Made by a program: the position numbers and the translations under genes
Origin: Emmonsiellopsis sp. PD_33
Lineage: Eukaryota; Ascomycota; Eurotiomycetes; Onygenales; Ajellomycetaceae
DNA: 64,000 nt
NCBI GenBank assembly: GCA_032988165.1
Contig: JANTQF010000070.1
Location: 62,001-126,000 of the forward strand
Direction: 5' to 3'
The notes under the pieces: model-generated
Told to the model about the DNA's origin: nothing
Databases searched by the model: none
Seen by the model: only the letters and a program-made list of their open reading frames with translations
Shown here: positions 46,975 through 57,917 of the stretch, piece after piece
How positions within the stretch are numbered: position 1 is the first letter of the stretch
Layout of the letters: each line of letters opens with the position of its first letter

Positions 46975-47604
46975 TCATGCTCCACTCGGATCCTCCTCGG
47001 GCCTTCGCGACGAGCTCGATTGCTCTGCGGGAATTCGAACAAGCGTGGACGGCAGGGGAGTTTTCTGGCCATGACCATCCAAATCCTTCGCTGGGGCTTC
47101 AGAATCGCGTTCGCCGGCTTCAGCTACCTTCGCTAAATACGCGAAAAAAGAGTCTTTGGTTAGACTGGGATATCATGTTTACCGCATTCGAGTTCGGCGT
47201 ACTCACTTGATGCCATGTTAATGGCGCCCAGCACACTCCCCCAATTTGCCATCACACATGCAACGGCTGCTCAGTCATTGAATTAACATTTGTGCCTGCA
47301 TATTTAAGTTTTCCAAGGTGCTGGAGTTCCCCTGAAAATAAAATAGACGGAACCGTGCAAGCAGAAAAGACAAACCTTCCGTCCCGTCCTTCAAAGTGGC
47401 TAGTTTCTCCTCCAAGGCTTGCATTTGCGATGCCAACGCCCCGCTTACATCACGGAGTTGCCTGAGGTTTTCCAGCTCCAGCCTCTTTGATGCGATGCGG
47501 GCTGCGAGGGAGGACGCTTGTTGGGAGGAATTGGGGTGTGCAGATGACTGCCGAAGCGACGAGGACGTTCCTGTAGAAGGGAAAACTGATGTTGGCCGGG
47601 ACAT
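46975..47604 (-). CDS. dad2: DASH/Dam1 complex subunit Dad2
   Basis: Three exons: 47604-47376, 47266-47207 and 47132-46975, with introns of 109 and 74 bp (GT...AG), giving 148 residues. The joined frame contains the Dad2 pattern: ASSLAARIASKRLELENLRQ and LASQMQALEEKLATLKDGTE in exon 1 (coiled coil, about residues 30-77), then VACVMANWGSVLGAINMAS across exon 2, and LPSTLVRIP in exon 3. Each exon break falls in phase inside this conserved sequence, which supports the model. Dad2 is one of ten subunits of the DASH ring that couples kinetochores to spindle microtubules in fungi. The gene is divergent from shugoshin, 483 bp away. Reading exon 1 through would give only a false 109-residue protein. 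Confidence 0.93.
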
Positions 47605-48087
47605 GGTTTAAATTGCACGAGTCGCGACGTGTTGAAAGACAGTAATTAAATTAATTAAGCATTGATTGCACCACTGGTTGCTGGCGGTTTTCGTGATTAA
47701 TTAATTGTTGGCGGTTGCTGCCCGCGATTTGATATCAACACGTGATGATTGCGGCTCGCGACAACGCGGCTATTTTACGCGAGGCACGTGTTTCAGCGGC
47801 AGCTTTAAGCGGCACAGCCAGTCTAACCCGTTTTGGCCAAATGTCAACAAAGCCGTTCTTGTCATCGCAACATCAAAAAATAATATCCAACCAGACATCA
47901 TCCAGCTTCCAACAACGCCAGCCTGCGCCCAGCAGCTCGACATCGAGGGCAGACGACATCTACCAGTTTTATCTGAAACCGCAGAACGGATTAAAGCCTT
48001 ACAATTTATGTCTGAACCAACGTTGTCCTGTTACAAACCCCCCGTACCCCTTTCGGACAGCCCATAGAATCGTGACGACTCGATACT
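47605..48087. promoter_or_regulatory. Shared divergent promoter of dad2 and sgo1
   Basis: This 483-bp interval separates the two ATG codons. It contains two CACGTG E-boxes (47739-47744 and 47785-47790), ACGCGA just before the second, TCGCGA near the dad2 start, and TTAATTAA-type palindromes (about 47651-47662 and 47697-47707). ACGCG words are the core of MBF sites in yeasts, which would fit cell-cycle control, but the match is partial. Open frames in the interval are shadows. Confidence 0.55.
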
Positions 48088-50404
48088 ATGGCCAGGTTAA
48101 ATGACCTTCCTGCTGCTGCAGAATCAGTTGAATCCCGTAGGCGTTACCCTTAACCCTCAAGCATGAGGAACTGCGCTGATCCGAAGCGATTCACTAGTTA
48201 AACGGCGATTTATACGACAAAACCGCGAGATTGCCCGAGCAAATTCTATACAGTCGCTGCGAATACGGACCCTCGAATCCGACGTTTCTCGGCTCTTAGC
48301 TGAAAACGTCTGCCTTCGCGAAGAAATTATTGCCTTGAACCAAGAGCTCGAGAAGTCACAAAGCAGCAAGCAGCTTGATAATGAAATCGATATCATTAAA
48401 ACAAAACTAGATGCCAAGTTAGCCGAATTTGGAAGCTTGATCTCAGACCTAGGTTCTTTGCCTCAAAGAAGGGAGCTTGTTGGGGAGCCAAAGCATGGAC
48501 AGAATAATGGCGGATTTCACGTTTCCCCAGAGGCTGCTCGCAGGAGATCTCCGATGAAGATGGCACGCGAGACAGCCAATGGGGATGAGGGACGACTTCC
48601 GGCCATCCTAGAGGACAAGCGTTATCCGAGATTGACACTAGAGTAAGCAGAGACAACCCAGAAGACCGTGGCATCTCGGTCGCTAACAACTAAACCTACA
48701 GAAAGGAAGACATTGCCGATATGATCAATCACGAGCAGGTCGAGGAAGATAGCCCCGATCAAACAGCCATGAACAATCCCAGCTCCAGCACGTTCCAAAC
48801 CACGGATACTTTTGAAAATCACGAACCCTCGATGATCATAGGCACCATCGAGGACGAAACGCAAAATTGCCAACCTCTTTCAAATCTAGAGGTGAGGAGA
48901 AAGAGAAGGGGAAGTTCCTTATTAGGTGATACCAGTGCAACCCCGGAAGTCCAAAATAAGCAGCAAGACTTTGAACCAATCCATATATCTAAATCTGGAT
49001 CAAAGCGCAAGCTTAGTGTGCGAGATGATGAGGACTCTATCTCGCGAAGTAATAAGCAATACGATGATTTCCAATTTACGCGATTACCTGGGTCATCGAA
49101 GTATATCCCAGCAGAGAGTGAGGCCGAAACGGAAGGCTCTCCAACAAAAGTCCCCGCGAGAAAACCAAGCACCCAGCCACGGAAGGATAGGACGACAACT
49201 CGTCGTGCTCTAGGACCAAGTATGGAATATCCCGATTCCACCCCCATTTTGCACTACGCTAACGTCCTCTATAGAAACCACGAACCTCAAAAACAGATCA
49301 CCTACTAAGAAGCAGTCTAATACCGAAAACTGGGAGAAGGATGCGGTCAAGCCAAAGTCCAAGCCAGCCAGAACAACGCGGGATGGCATTGAAAAACCAA
49401 TGCCCACAGTACCTTCTGGAGGCCTCAAACAGAAAGACTTCGAACCTGTGGACATTAACCTGTGGCCTAGCCAACAACCTCACGCGGAAAAGAACGGCGA
49501 TATCCCCCCGAAAACCCCTGCTGAGTTGGACATAAGTTCTCCCTTCTCAACAGAGCCTTCAGGTACTCGCCAGGAATCCAGAGACACCCCGCCACCGTCG
49601 CTAACCTCTTCGACTGCCTGGGGCGGTACAAGCCGACCATCCCGGCGATCTCGTGGCTCTGTAAGCTACGCAGAGCCGAACCTTCGAGATAAAATGCGGC
49701 GACCCACAAAGGAGCTTGTAGATGCTGTTCCGGACGATCATTTTAGACGAAGCTCTAAATCCGATATAGACCTTGTCATTGGACGGAATAGTGATTTTGA
49801 CATGCAGATAGGGGAAAGCGCTACCTTCAATGATGGGTCTGGAAGTCCTCTCGGAGCCAAAACCGACCCTTCTATGTCACAGCTACCCTCAAATATTATG
49901 ACGAACAGAAAACGGCGAACACTTTCGTCGAATAAATTCGACGTGGGACACGAGTCGGAATTGGCGCCATCAGCATCGAGTGTCGCCATATCAACTCTGA
50001 TTGCTGGAAGCAGAAAGCGGGACCAGAACAAGGATAATAGAGCCTTGGATAATGAAATTGAGGAAGGGAAAAATACCGATGGAACCCGAAGTTCCCGAAG
50101 GCATTCATCCGCCGTTACAACTGGCACCAGGTCACGCCGAAGCCAAAGCTCCAATCTTGCCTCCACCCAAAACGAAAACGAGATGGACATTCAGGCCGTA
50201 TTAGAAGCCGCCGGGCTTTCCGGTGACGTTAGAGCTAGCATGAGTGGAAAAAGGAGCAGTGGTCACCAGCAATCCTCCAAGCTCCGATCAGCAAAGATCG
50301 TTTCGGAATTCGACTATGATGCCACCGACGTCCCAGAAGCCGGATCCGAGGTTAAACGGGTGCAGCGCCTTACTGCCTCAAGGAGACGAAGTATGATGCT
50401 TTAA
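48088..50404 (+). CDS. sgo1: Shugoshin (centromeric cohesion protector)
   Basis: Four exons: 48088-48136, 48198-48642, 48702-49219 and 49275-50404, with introns of 61, 59 and 55 bp, giving 713 residues. The start MARLNDLPAAAESVES runs across the first intron into LKRRFIRQNREIARAN, the conserved shugoshin N-terminal coiled coil (about residues 15-75) that binds PP2A. The C-terminal basic SGO motif (SRPSRRSRGSVSYAEPNLRD) lies at residues 457-476, followed by KMRRPTKELVDAV; it binds phosphorylated histone H2A. The linker is Ser- and charge-rich, as usual for this fast-evolving family. Shugoshin recruits PP2A to centromeres to protect cohesin and supports bi-orientation. Its neighbours are Dad2 (kinetochore) and Ypi1 (PP1 control). 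Exon phases agree at all three joints. Confidence 0.93.
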
Positions 50405-51148
50405 CGATATATATATTTTTTGGGGGGGGGGAAATCAGGGACTAACTACCCCCGAAACCCGCCGGATACAGTTGGTTTAATGTTTCCTTTCTGCTCATGG
50501 TTTTATAATACCCTCTTTGGCCTTCTTTTTTTTTAACTCTGCTTGACACTTTGATGGTAGTTGCTTTTCTTTGCTAAGTATAGCCTTGCTGGTTACTGGT
50601 ATGAAATTGAAGCGTTCCTTATTCTAAGAGATATATAGTAACTTCTGTTTTATCTCCTTTTTACTAATGCCGTAGCAAGGAATATCAACCCTGGTATCAT
50701 TTACCCCAGAATGTTGAAGAAACCATACATTACGAACCATTTTCGAAAGAAGATCCAAGAATGCTCTCTGAGGAAGCGATCCCCCAAAAAAGTATCTCAA
50801 ACAGGTAGAACTCTATCTGTAATATGCAACAGGAGGGGATGAAAACCGAAAATAAAAACCCCCAGAGACGCCCATCCATGCATGCCTCGTCCATTTAGGT
50901 ATCTCATTGAAATTCGACTCGCGTGTCTCGTATATTCAATCAATCATCGTATCCGTTTGCCGCGCATTTACCCAGCTAGCGGCCAGTCAGCCGCCCCAGA
51001 CAAACCTGCAGCGACAGAGAAGCAAACGCCCCATCCGCTCCCTCCCTATCCCAACACCAACCGTATAAACATCGAGAACGAGGGGGGAAGGAAAATCAAT
51101 CCTTCTCCATCCCTATCCGCCCCCCCCCCGGGATCCCCAAGCAATCAT
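50405..51148. other. Convergent intergenic region between sgo1 and ypi1
   Basis: This is the 3' untranslated region for two genes that converge here. It starts with TATATATA and a G run (50422-50431). No frame with domain resemblance. Confidence 0.6.
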
Positions 51149-51917
51149 CTACCCCTCCCTCCTCTGCACACTCGCCCCTCCACCCTGACCCTTCCTCTTC
51201 GGCACGCGCTCATACGCATTCGGCCTCCTCCGTCGCGGATGTCCATATCCTCCCCGCCTCTCATTCCCTCTCGACCCTGACGGGGCCCCCTCACAGCAAC
51301 TATCGTCGCTATCATCACCGCCGTCGGCCGGCCCATCGTTGCCATGGTCATGGCTATGGTTATGATGATGATGGCCGTGGTGGCGGTTACGCCGTTGAGC
51401 AACGCGGCGCGCACCGCCGCCAGCCATCCTGGCCTCGCCGTTATCCACGTCGCTGTCGCTGTCGCTTGAAGAGGAGGAAGAGGAGGAGTCTGATTCCGAG
51501 CTGCTTTCGCCGACGGGGCGGGGTTTGTGGTATATACAGCAGACTGTGGGTAATGAGTTTGTTAGTTCACAGAAAGGAGGGGTTTTTTTTCGTTTGAGAG
51601 GTGGGAGGAGTTTGATGGATCAAAAGAAGAAAAAAGGTATCGCTCCAAGGATCCCGCTGGGGGGGTTTAAACATACCCTTCGAACTCTTCCTCCCCAACC
51701 CCTCATTATCGACCACATCCTCCGCCCACCGGATACTTCTATTATTCGCCGTGCCAGGCGGCGTCTCTATCCCCGTCGTCGTAGTCTCCGCCTCTGCTCG
51801 TAACCGCAGCCGGCCCGTGAGTATGGGTTGTGAGTTGCTCGTCGTTGTTGTTGTTGTCATCGTCTGGGTTGGAGTACCCGTCCTCGTGGGCCTCATGGCT
51901 AGTCGTTCTCGAGACAT
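51149..51917 (-). CDS. ypi1: Type 1 phosphatase regulator Ypi1 (inhibitor-3 family)
   Basis: Two exons: 51917-51677 and 51543-51149, with a 133-bp intron (GTATGT...CACAG), giving 211 residues. Across the joint the protein reads RSIRWAEDVVDNEGLGRKSS then KVCCIYHKPRPVGESSS, the signature of the Ypi1/PPP1R11 family, with the RVxF-like PP1-docking region (IRW) and the Cys-Cys-x-Tyr motif. An acidic Ser-rich run follows. A His-rich stretch (NRHHGHHHHNHSHDHG) in the C-terminal half could bind metal, and the end has PNAYERVPKRK. Ypi1 binds and controls PP1 (Glc7) and is essential in budding yeast, acting in nuclear PP1 function and mitosis. Only the joined product makes sense. Confidence 0.93.
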
Positions 51918-52997
51918 TCCGCTTCTTTCTTTTGTGTCCCAGGTACGTACGTATCTATGTAAATATTCCCCCTCCCACTCGTGCCGGCTCTCTCTCTCTG
52001 TTGTTTCTCTTGTTTTTCAACTTGTGGGAGCGCGATTTTGATAAATTCAAAATAACTCAATTCGGGTCGCTGGTATATATATCGCTTTTGTGATGGTGGA
52101 ATAAGAGTTGGTCCGGGGGGGTATCAAAGAGGCGTGGTTGGTTTGGTTCGGTTTGTTCTCATTTTCAAAAAATAAGATGACATAACGATAAGGTTGTTGT
52201 AGGCGGATTTGCAGGCTTGGCCCGCCCGCGCTAAGCCTTGTCGGGGTGGAACCACGCCGGTATATATCACGTGATATCGAACCAATGCTGTCCACGGGTC
52301 TTTTGCTTTACGATTTATGTCTGCGAACCCACAGTGAAAAGGGAGTCGACATGTATAGATTAATGTTTTAATTTTAAATAAAAACACTAAGGACTATCTA
52401 CACTACCAGAAGGAGGTTGATATCAAACACATACACACAAAAAAGGGGTGGTGGCTAAGCATAAGACAGCTCGAAATATTCAACACCTATCCATGAAATA
52501 CCATTATCAATACAAAATGGGCAATAATCTCAGAGAAGAATGTTAGTATAGTATTGAGTTTTTTTTTCCTTCCTGAGAATAATTTGAAATAGTATTTTCT
52601 TGCCATCTGCTTGCTCTCTCCGTTCTACCACAGCACCCCTGATTTAATTTTCGCGTATATCCCTAGCAGCGCCAATCAGTCAGCCGTTGGCAAGATTTTT
52701 GTTTTTAAAAACCAGTCGGTGGCACCATTTCTCTCCCCTCCCCGCCTTTCTCTTTCTGTGTCAACCTCCCCCCCCCTCTCAGTGCCCGAATATCTGGGTG
52801 ACAAGAAACAACGATACGCCAATCGCTTCCAAACGAGCCAACGAAACGAACCTTTTCCATTAACAGCCGTATATATTCCAGCCATCCAAACCATCCTTTC
52901 CTCCGTCTATATCTGCTTGAGAGGGCATGGGCAAGGGCGAATCCACCGGCTTGCTATGCGTTAATGTAGAGAATTCTGTGCGAAGCTCTTCTTCCAG
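51918..52997. other. Promoter of ypi1 and 3' region of crm1
   Basis: This interval is 1080 bp; both genes are on the minus strand. It is pyrimidine-rich on the plus strand near 51975-52010, with a T run (52559-52568) and a C run (52769-52777). No gene was recognised. Confidence 0.55.
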
Positions 52998-55900
52998 TCA
53001 CAATTCGTCCTCCTGGTCCATGTCAGAGGGCTTCAACAGTCCACCAACTTTCATTGCACGATCTCGTTCCGCAGCCTTCGCGTCTCTTAGAGCTTGTTCC
53101 CGTTCCTCGGCATAGAGCTCGGCGTTGTCTCCTGCAAATTCTTTGAGGGAGATTAGGAAGTCTCTGAGGTGGGTCTTGAACTTGTTACCGTCCTCGTTCA
53201 GGGTGAAGAGACCAATAACGAATTGTTTGATTTGGATCCTGCAAATTGTTAGATATGAGCTGGTAGTGGGGTTATGGGAAACTGCGCTCACTCTTGCAAA
53301 TTTTTGAAGGCGCTCTGGAGTAAATTGGCCACATATTGCTGAAGGAAATCCTTATTCGAGGTTCCAACAGGCGCTTGCTCTGGGGAGTAGATGGGTTCAT
53401 GTATCTTCCCGGTCTCGACAAGGTTGAACATGCGGGCGAGCAGTGCTGCCTGGGATTTGAATCCTGTGAAAATGATTAATTAAGACTTCTTCGCTAGGGT
53501 GGAGTAAAACGAAAACATACCAGCTTTATGATCGGTATCCGTGAGGACGAAGAAGACATCTTGGAGAATCGGGACGTAAAATTGGCGGAAGAAGATACTC
53601 GACGTCTGCGGGTCGGTTTCCGAAATATTATTCATCAATTCGAGACACATGGTAAGGCCAGTATTTTCGACTTCTCTATTGTCGTGCTTGCTAGCCCACA
53701 TGCATGAATCAATGACAAATTTGAACTGGCTGGCGTCCAATTTGAGGAGAGCGGGGAAGCAGTAAAGATTGATAGCCTGAAGTAGCTTGAAAAATTCCAC
53801 ACGGTGTTCGGGGTATTCGTGGAAGTCTTTATTGATCATTTCTAGCGTGCATTCGAAGACGCTTTCCATGATGATAGGAACTTTGTCGTCCATCAGGTTC
53901 TACCGTAATATTAGTATAGGATACAAGAAATAATGAACGCGTTTCGAGTTCATTTTTTGACGACGGAAATTGGTGGGGGAGCATACATGGAGTTTGTGGA
54001 TGATAGTCGTCATGACATTCAGGACCTCAGCCTCCCGAGCGTCGGGAACATTTCGGTTGTAGTCAAGAAGGACAGCCTCCAACAAGGGAGGAACCATATT
54101 AGCATTAACCATTTCTAGATCGTCCGCCTTCTCCACGTAGGTGTTGATGAGTTTGAGGATTTCCTTCTTGATCGTCCGCAGACCGCGAACCTTGGGCGTC
54201 TTTGTGGCGATATTTCCTAAACGCATAAACGTTAGTGCCAAGAAATATGGTATGAAAAATAGGGGAAACGATGGGATAACGACGTACCATCCCGGGCAAC
54301 AGCATCGGATATGAGCTGGCTAGAGGCCCTGTACATATTGAGCATGTCGTGGTAGATGCGTCCTATTTGGGAATAGAAATAGCTTCCGATTGAAGAGCAA
54401 GCGGCAACGTTGGTTTTCATGATGTTACCAACAATCTTAATCGTTTCGCCGTCCTGGAGAATGGATGGATCCTGGTTGGCTTGGCTGATGATGGCATCCC
54501 AAGCGGAATTAGGTAACGACATGAGGTTCTCAATCAACCGATCCTGTAAGCCTTTCTGGCCCTGTGCCGAGATCATGTAACCGCACGCCTCGTAAAACGT
54601 ATGTATTTGCTGGGGCGATAGGTCACATGTGATTTTCCTCATGGTCCGTACGATTTCCTCGATAAAAGGCTCGGGCTCGCCAGGCTGGAGAGCGACGAAA
54701 TGGCGCTTGCACTTGTTGGCAATTTTAATAAAGGTATCGCAAGCCATATCCTGGACACCTGTAGATTTTTGGGTCAGTCATTTTGAAACAGTTATTTGCG
54801 CGCGTGTGTTGCTTACCTTCGTGCGTTTCGTGCATAAACTCGAATAACTTATTCACAACCGTTTTCAAAAACTTCCAGTGCGCTTTCAAAAATCGTGGAT
54901 ACTGTCCCACGATATACATGATATTACTTGCCACGACTGCCTTATTGTCCTTGCCGCGCTTCATTTCCGTCAGGCCAAGAAGATCCTTGATGACAGTGAC
55001 GAGGAATCGTTTTTCGGTTTCCTCATTCATAGCTCCAGATATCGAGCCGATGGCCCAGCACAGCGTATTACAGTTTGCCCAGGACCACTCAGAGCCGTCG
55101 ACCTGCTTGGCCAGTTTATCCGCCATGATGTTCTCCGTATCCACGACATCAAGATGGGTGAGATACACCAGACATTCTCTCGTGGTTTTGTAGAGCTGGA
55201 TAGTGTCGCTTTCCTTGACGAATTCGCGCACGATCTCGCCTTCATCGTTCTCGACAATCAGGACTTCTTCGGGTCGCACCATCTTCTCGATCATCACGGT
55301 TCTTAAGCTAGACAGAACTTCCTGGTATTTGTGTTTTCGAAGCGGATAGTTGGCGAGAGTATTTGGGTGAGGGGCACCTCCGTTCGAAAGACCGCTGACT
55401 CCCATGCTGACTAGGGGGTTGATATCCGTGATTGGAAGCTGTTGCATCTCTTCGTACAACTCCTGTACAAGTTTGGTCCAGTACTCAAGACAGATCTTGA
55501 AGATTTCCCGGTCGTCAATCTGGCTGATGCGTATAAGGTAGAAGTGTGCATGGGTGAGATAGTCGCGATTGGGAAGCTTTTCGATAATCTATGAATGTGC
55601 ATTCGGGTCAGCATCCATTGTTTGTGCCAATCAAGGGGAAAGTAAAAGGGGGAAGAGACATACATTTAGGCGAACGCTGAAGAAATTGCAAAGGAATAGG
55701 GCCAGATTCAAAACAAACTCTTGATCGCGCGAGTTGCTGGTCGCGTAGGTTTGTTTGAGGTCCAATGACAGAGGAATGATTTTCGCCACGGTTGTAAGGG
55801 TTTCCGTAAACATATGGACAAGCTTGTCGTCATAGGAGTATTGTGGCCCAATTTGAAGACCCCCAATCTCCGTCAAGCACTTGAGGGTCACGTTTCGGAA

Positions 55901-56852
55901 ATCAGGGACATCCAAAAACCTAGTCAGCAGAGTATTGATGATAGGGGTTTCAAAAACATATCCCAAAGGGATCCAGTTTAGGAAACGAAGTAACGTCTCC
56001 AAGGTGGCTTTGATCAGGCTGGTCTGGTTTGCAGTGTTCAAGACCTCCGAGCAGAGCTGGAAAATAGAGGAGAATTCCTGGCACATTGTTGTCTTCAGAT
56101 TCTTTGCCTTGACCGAGGTCATCTGGTCCTGGGAGTAATCGAAGACCTCCTCTGATAGCAGCCGAAGGATGACCATGTTGTTCTCGCAAATGGAAAGGCT
56201 GGTATGGCAGGACGAAATGATCTCGTTGATGAAGTTTGGCCAATTGTGAGGCCATTCCTGCTTCAGGATGGACACAAGGACAAGGTTGAGTTTGTTAAGG
56301 AAGGCTCTCTCGCTCTTGAGTTTCTCTTCCGTTTTGGAGTGTTCGATGATGCAGTTGACGATGAAGTTTCGAATACCTTGAAAAACATAAGCGGAACCAT
56401 CCATTAGAAGAGGCTATGATTTATAGAATTACCTTGACACTGATCCCTCGGGAGGACCTTCCACCTTGTCATAATAACATCGTCCAACACCTGCAAGCCG
56501 AGATATTTCGTGTGGACATATCCGGATTCCTGAAGGATATTCCCTACTAACAACCACGAATCGGGGCTTTGCTTGAACTGTTTGGCGAGTGTCAGCTAGT
56601 GCCAAAAGCTGCAGGCAAGGAAAACTGAAGAGGGAAAAGATAAAACTCACCTCGGTCAGGGTCTGTTGGGCTTGTTTCCGCTATTGAAAATGAAACGAAA
56701 AAGAAAATGTCAGCTTCCAAATTTTCAAAGAGTACAAGCAGCCTTGTATATGTATTATGTCTATCAGCGGAAGATCATGAACTCACGACATCGCCTTTCC
56801 CCTCATAGAAGGCTCGGACCGTGTTATCGAGCTCTGGGATTGAAACCGACAT
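52998..56852 (-). CDS. crm1: Exportin-1 (Crm1), nuclear export receptor
   Basis: Ten exons: 56852-56787, 56680-56651, 56577-56433, 56376-55664, 55588-54817, 54758-54288, 54216-53987, 53899-53521, 53463-53292 and 53238-52998; all joints are in phase, giving 1072 residues, the usual family length. The start is MSVSIPELDNTVRAFYEGKG. The importin-beta-like N-terminal region covers about residues 25-165, followed by HEAT repeats throughout. The export-signal groove region contains FLVTVIKDLLGLTEMKRGKD, with Thr525 where animal proteins have the leptomycin-reactive Cys. The C-terminus has LRDFLISLKEFAGDN and ends MDQEDEL. Crm1 carries proteins with leucine-rich export signals, and some RNPs, out of the nucleus with RanGTP. 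Intron positions cluster near both ends. The + strand frames inside are shadows. Confidence 0.97.
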
Positions 56853-57917
56853 GCCGCGCCAAAGTCAGGGGACGCGCCCTGTGAACAACTCGAGGGTCAC
56901 GTCTTTTTCTATCGATAAGAAAGGTATGCCAATCGGGCCGAGAAGTAGGTGGTGGGCAGTTTGGGGGCCGTGTAGGGCTAGACAGATGCAGGGCAAAACA
57001 CGGTATTCTGGCGAGGAGGGGCTGTTTTGGTCTCTCGCAGCCGGGGTGCGGGCGGGAGAACGATGGGCGTGGGGCAAGCGAGGATGGTACACTCGAAAAA
57101 TGAAGGGGTTGGAGATGGAAGACAGGCCACAGGATCGCGAACCGAGCAGGATGCGGAGCGTTGAACAGGAAAAGGCGGTGATGGTTGACGGAGCAAAGCG
57201 ATGGATGGGGAGGGAAAGCTGCCGCTTTGGGTGGATGGGGAGCGCAGCATTTGATAATGGGGCCGGCTTAGTCAGCGGTTGTGTGGTGCCCCTCTCTGCC
57301 TCCCTTGGCGCTTGTTGCTGGCGGGCGGCGCTTCCCCTCGCCAATCTACAGCCCTATCACACACCGGGATCTACTGGTTCATGCTCATAGGTACGTACTG
57401 TCGTTGTTCTGCTAGGTCTTCCGGCTATATACACATCACAGCATTAAGGCATCAACACTCGTCTCACCAGTCACAAAGCCCGCCATACCGCTCTGAACAG
57501 AACCTGAATGTACATACAGCTGATCATCAAACATTGAGCGCAATTTCGTAGAAGGGGTGGAGCTAACAGAGATAACAAACCCGTCAAGTAAATTGCCAGA
57601 GATAAACCCAGTAGGCAATAGCACGGCAGGAAACATAGGGAGTAAATATATGAAAAGCAAGAATGCCAACAAAGGAAACAGAAAAAGCCTGCAGCAACGG
57701 AGAACATCATGTACACGCCAATCGTCCGAGCCAGCCAGGATGCGAGAGGCGGTGCAACACTGCAACGCAATTTCGAAAAGCTATGTGTACCAACAAATCA
57801 GCTAGGCAAGCGGGGAACGGGAGATAGAAGGCATCCAGCTCGAGATTGCTTCTCACAAACCGGCTAGTGCTCTTCCAACTCTAGAACTTCATAAATAAGC
57901 TCCATAGATATATACAC
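56853..57917. other. crm1 promoter and 3' region of the Zn2Cys6/acetyltransferase gene
   Basis: This is 1065 bp, G-rich on the plus strand near 56970-57260 and therefore pyrimidine-rich in the sense of the crm1 promoter. A 189-codon open frame on the plus strand (56821-57390) overlaps the crm1 start and has no domain resemblance. I call no gene. Confidence 0.55.

Noticed and set aside
47705..48104. 120-codon frames in the dad2/sgo1 interval
   Set aside because: They run into the sgo1 start in other frames; probably leader sequence.
54783..55306. 136- and 142-codon plus-strand frames
   Set aside because: They are antisense shadows of the well-supported crm1 exon 5.
56821..57390. 189-codon plus-strand frame across the crm1 start
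   Set aside because: It overlaps exon 1 of crm1 on the other strand and has no domain or intron pattern.
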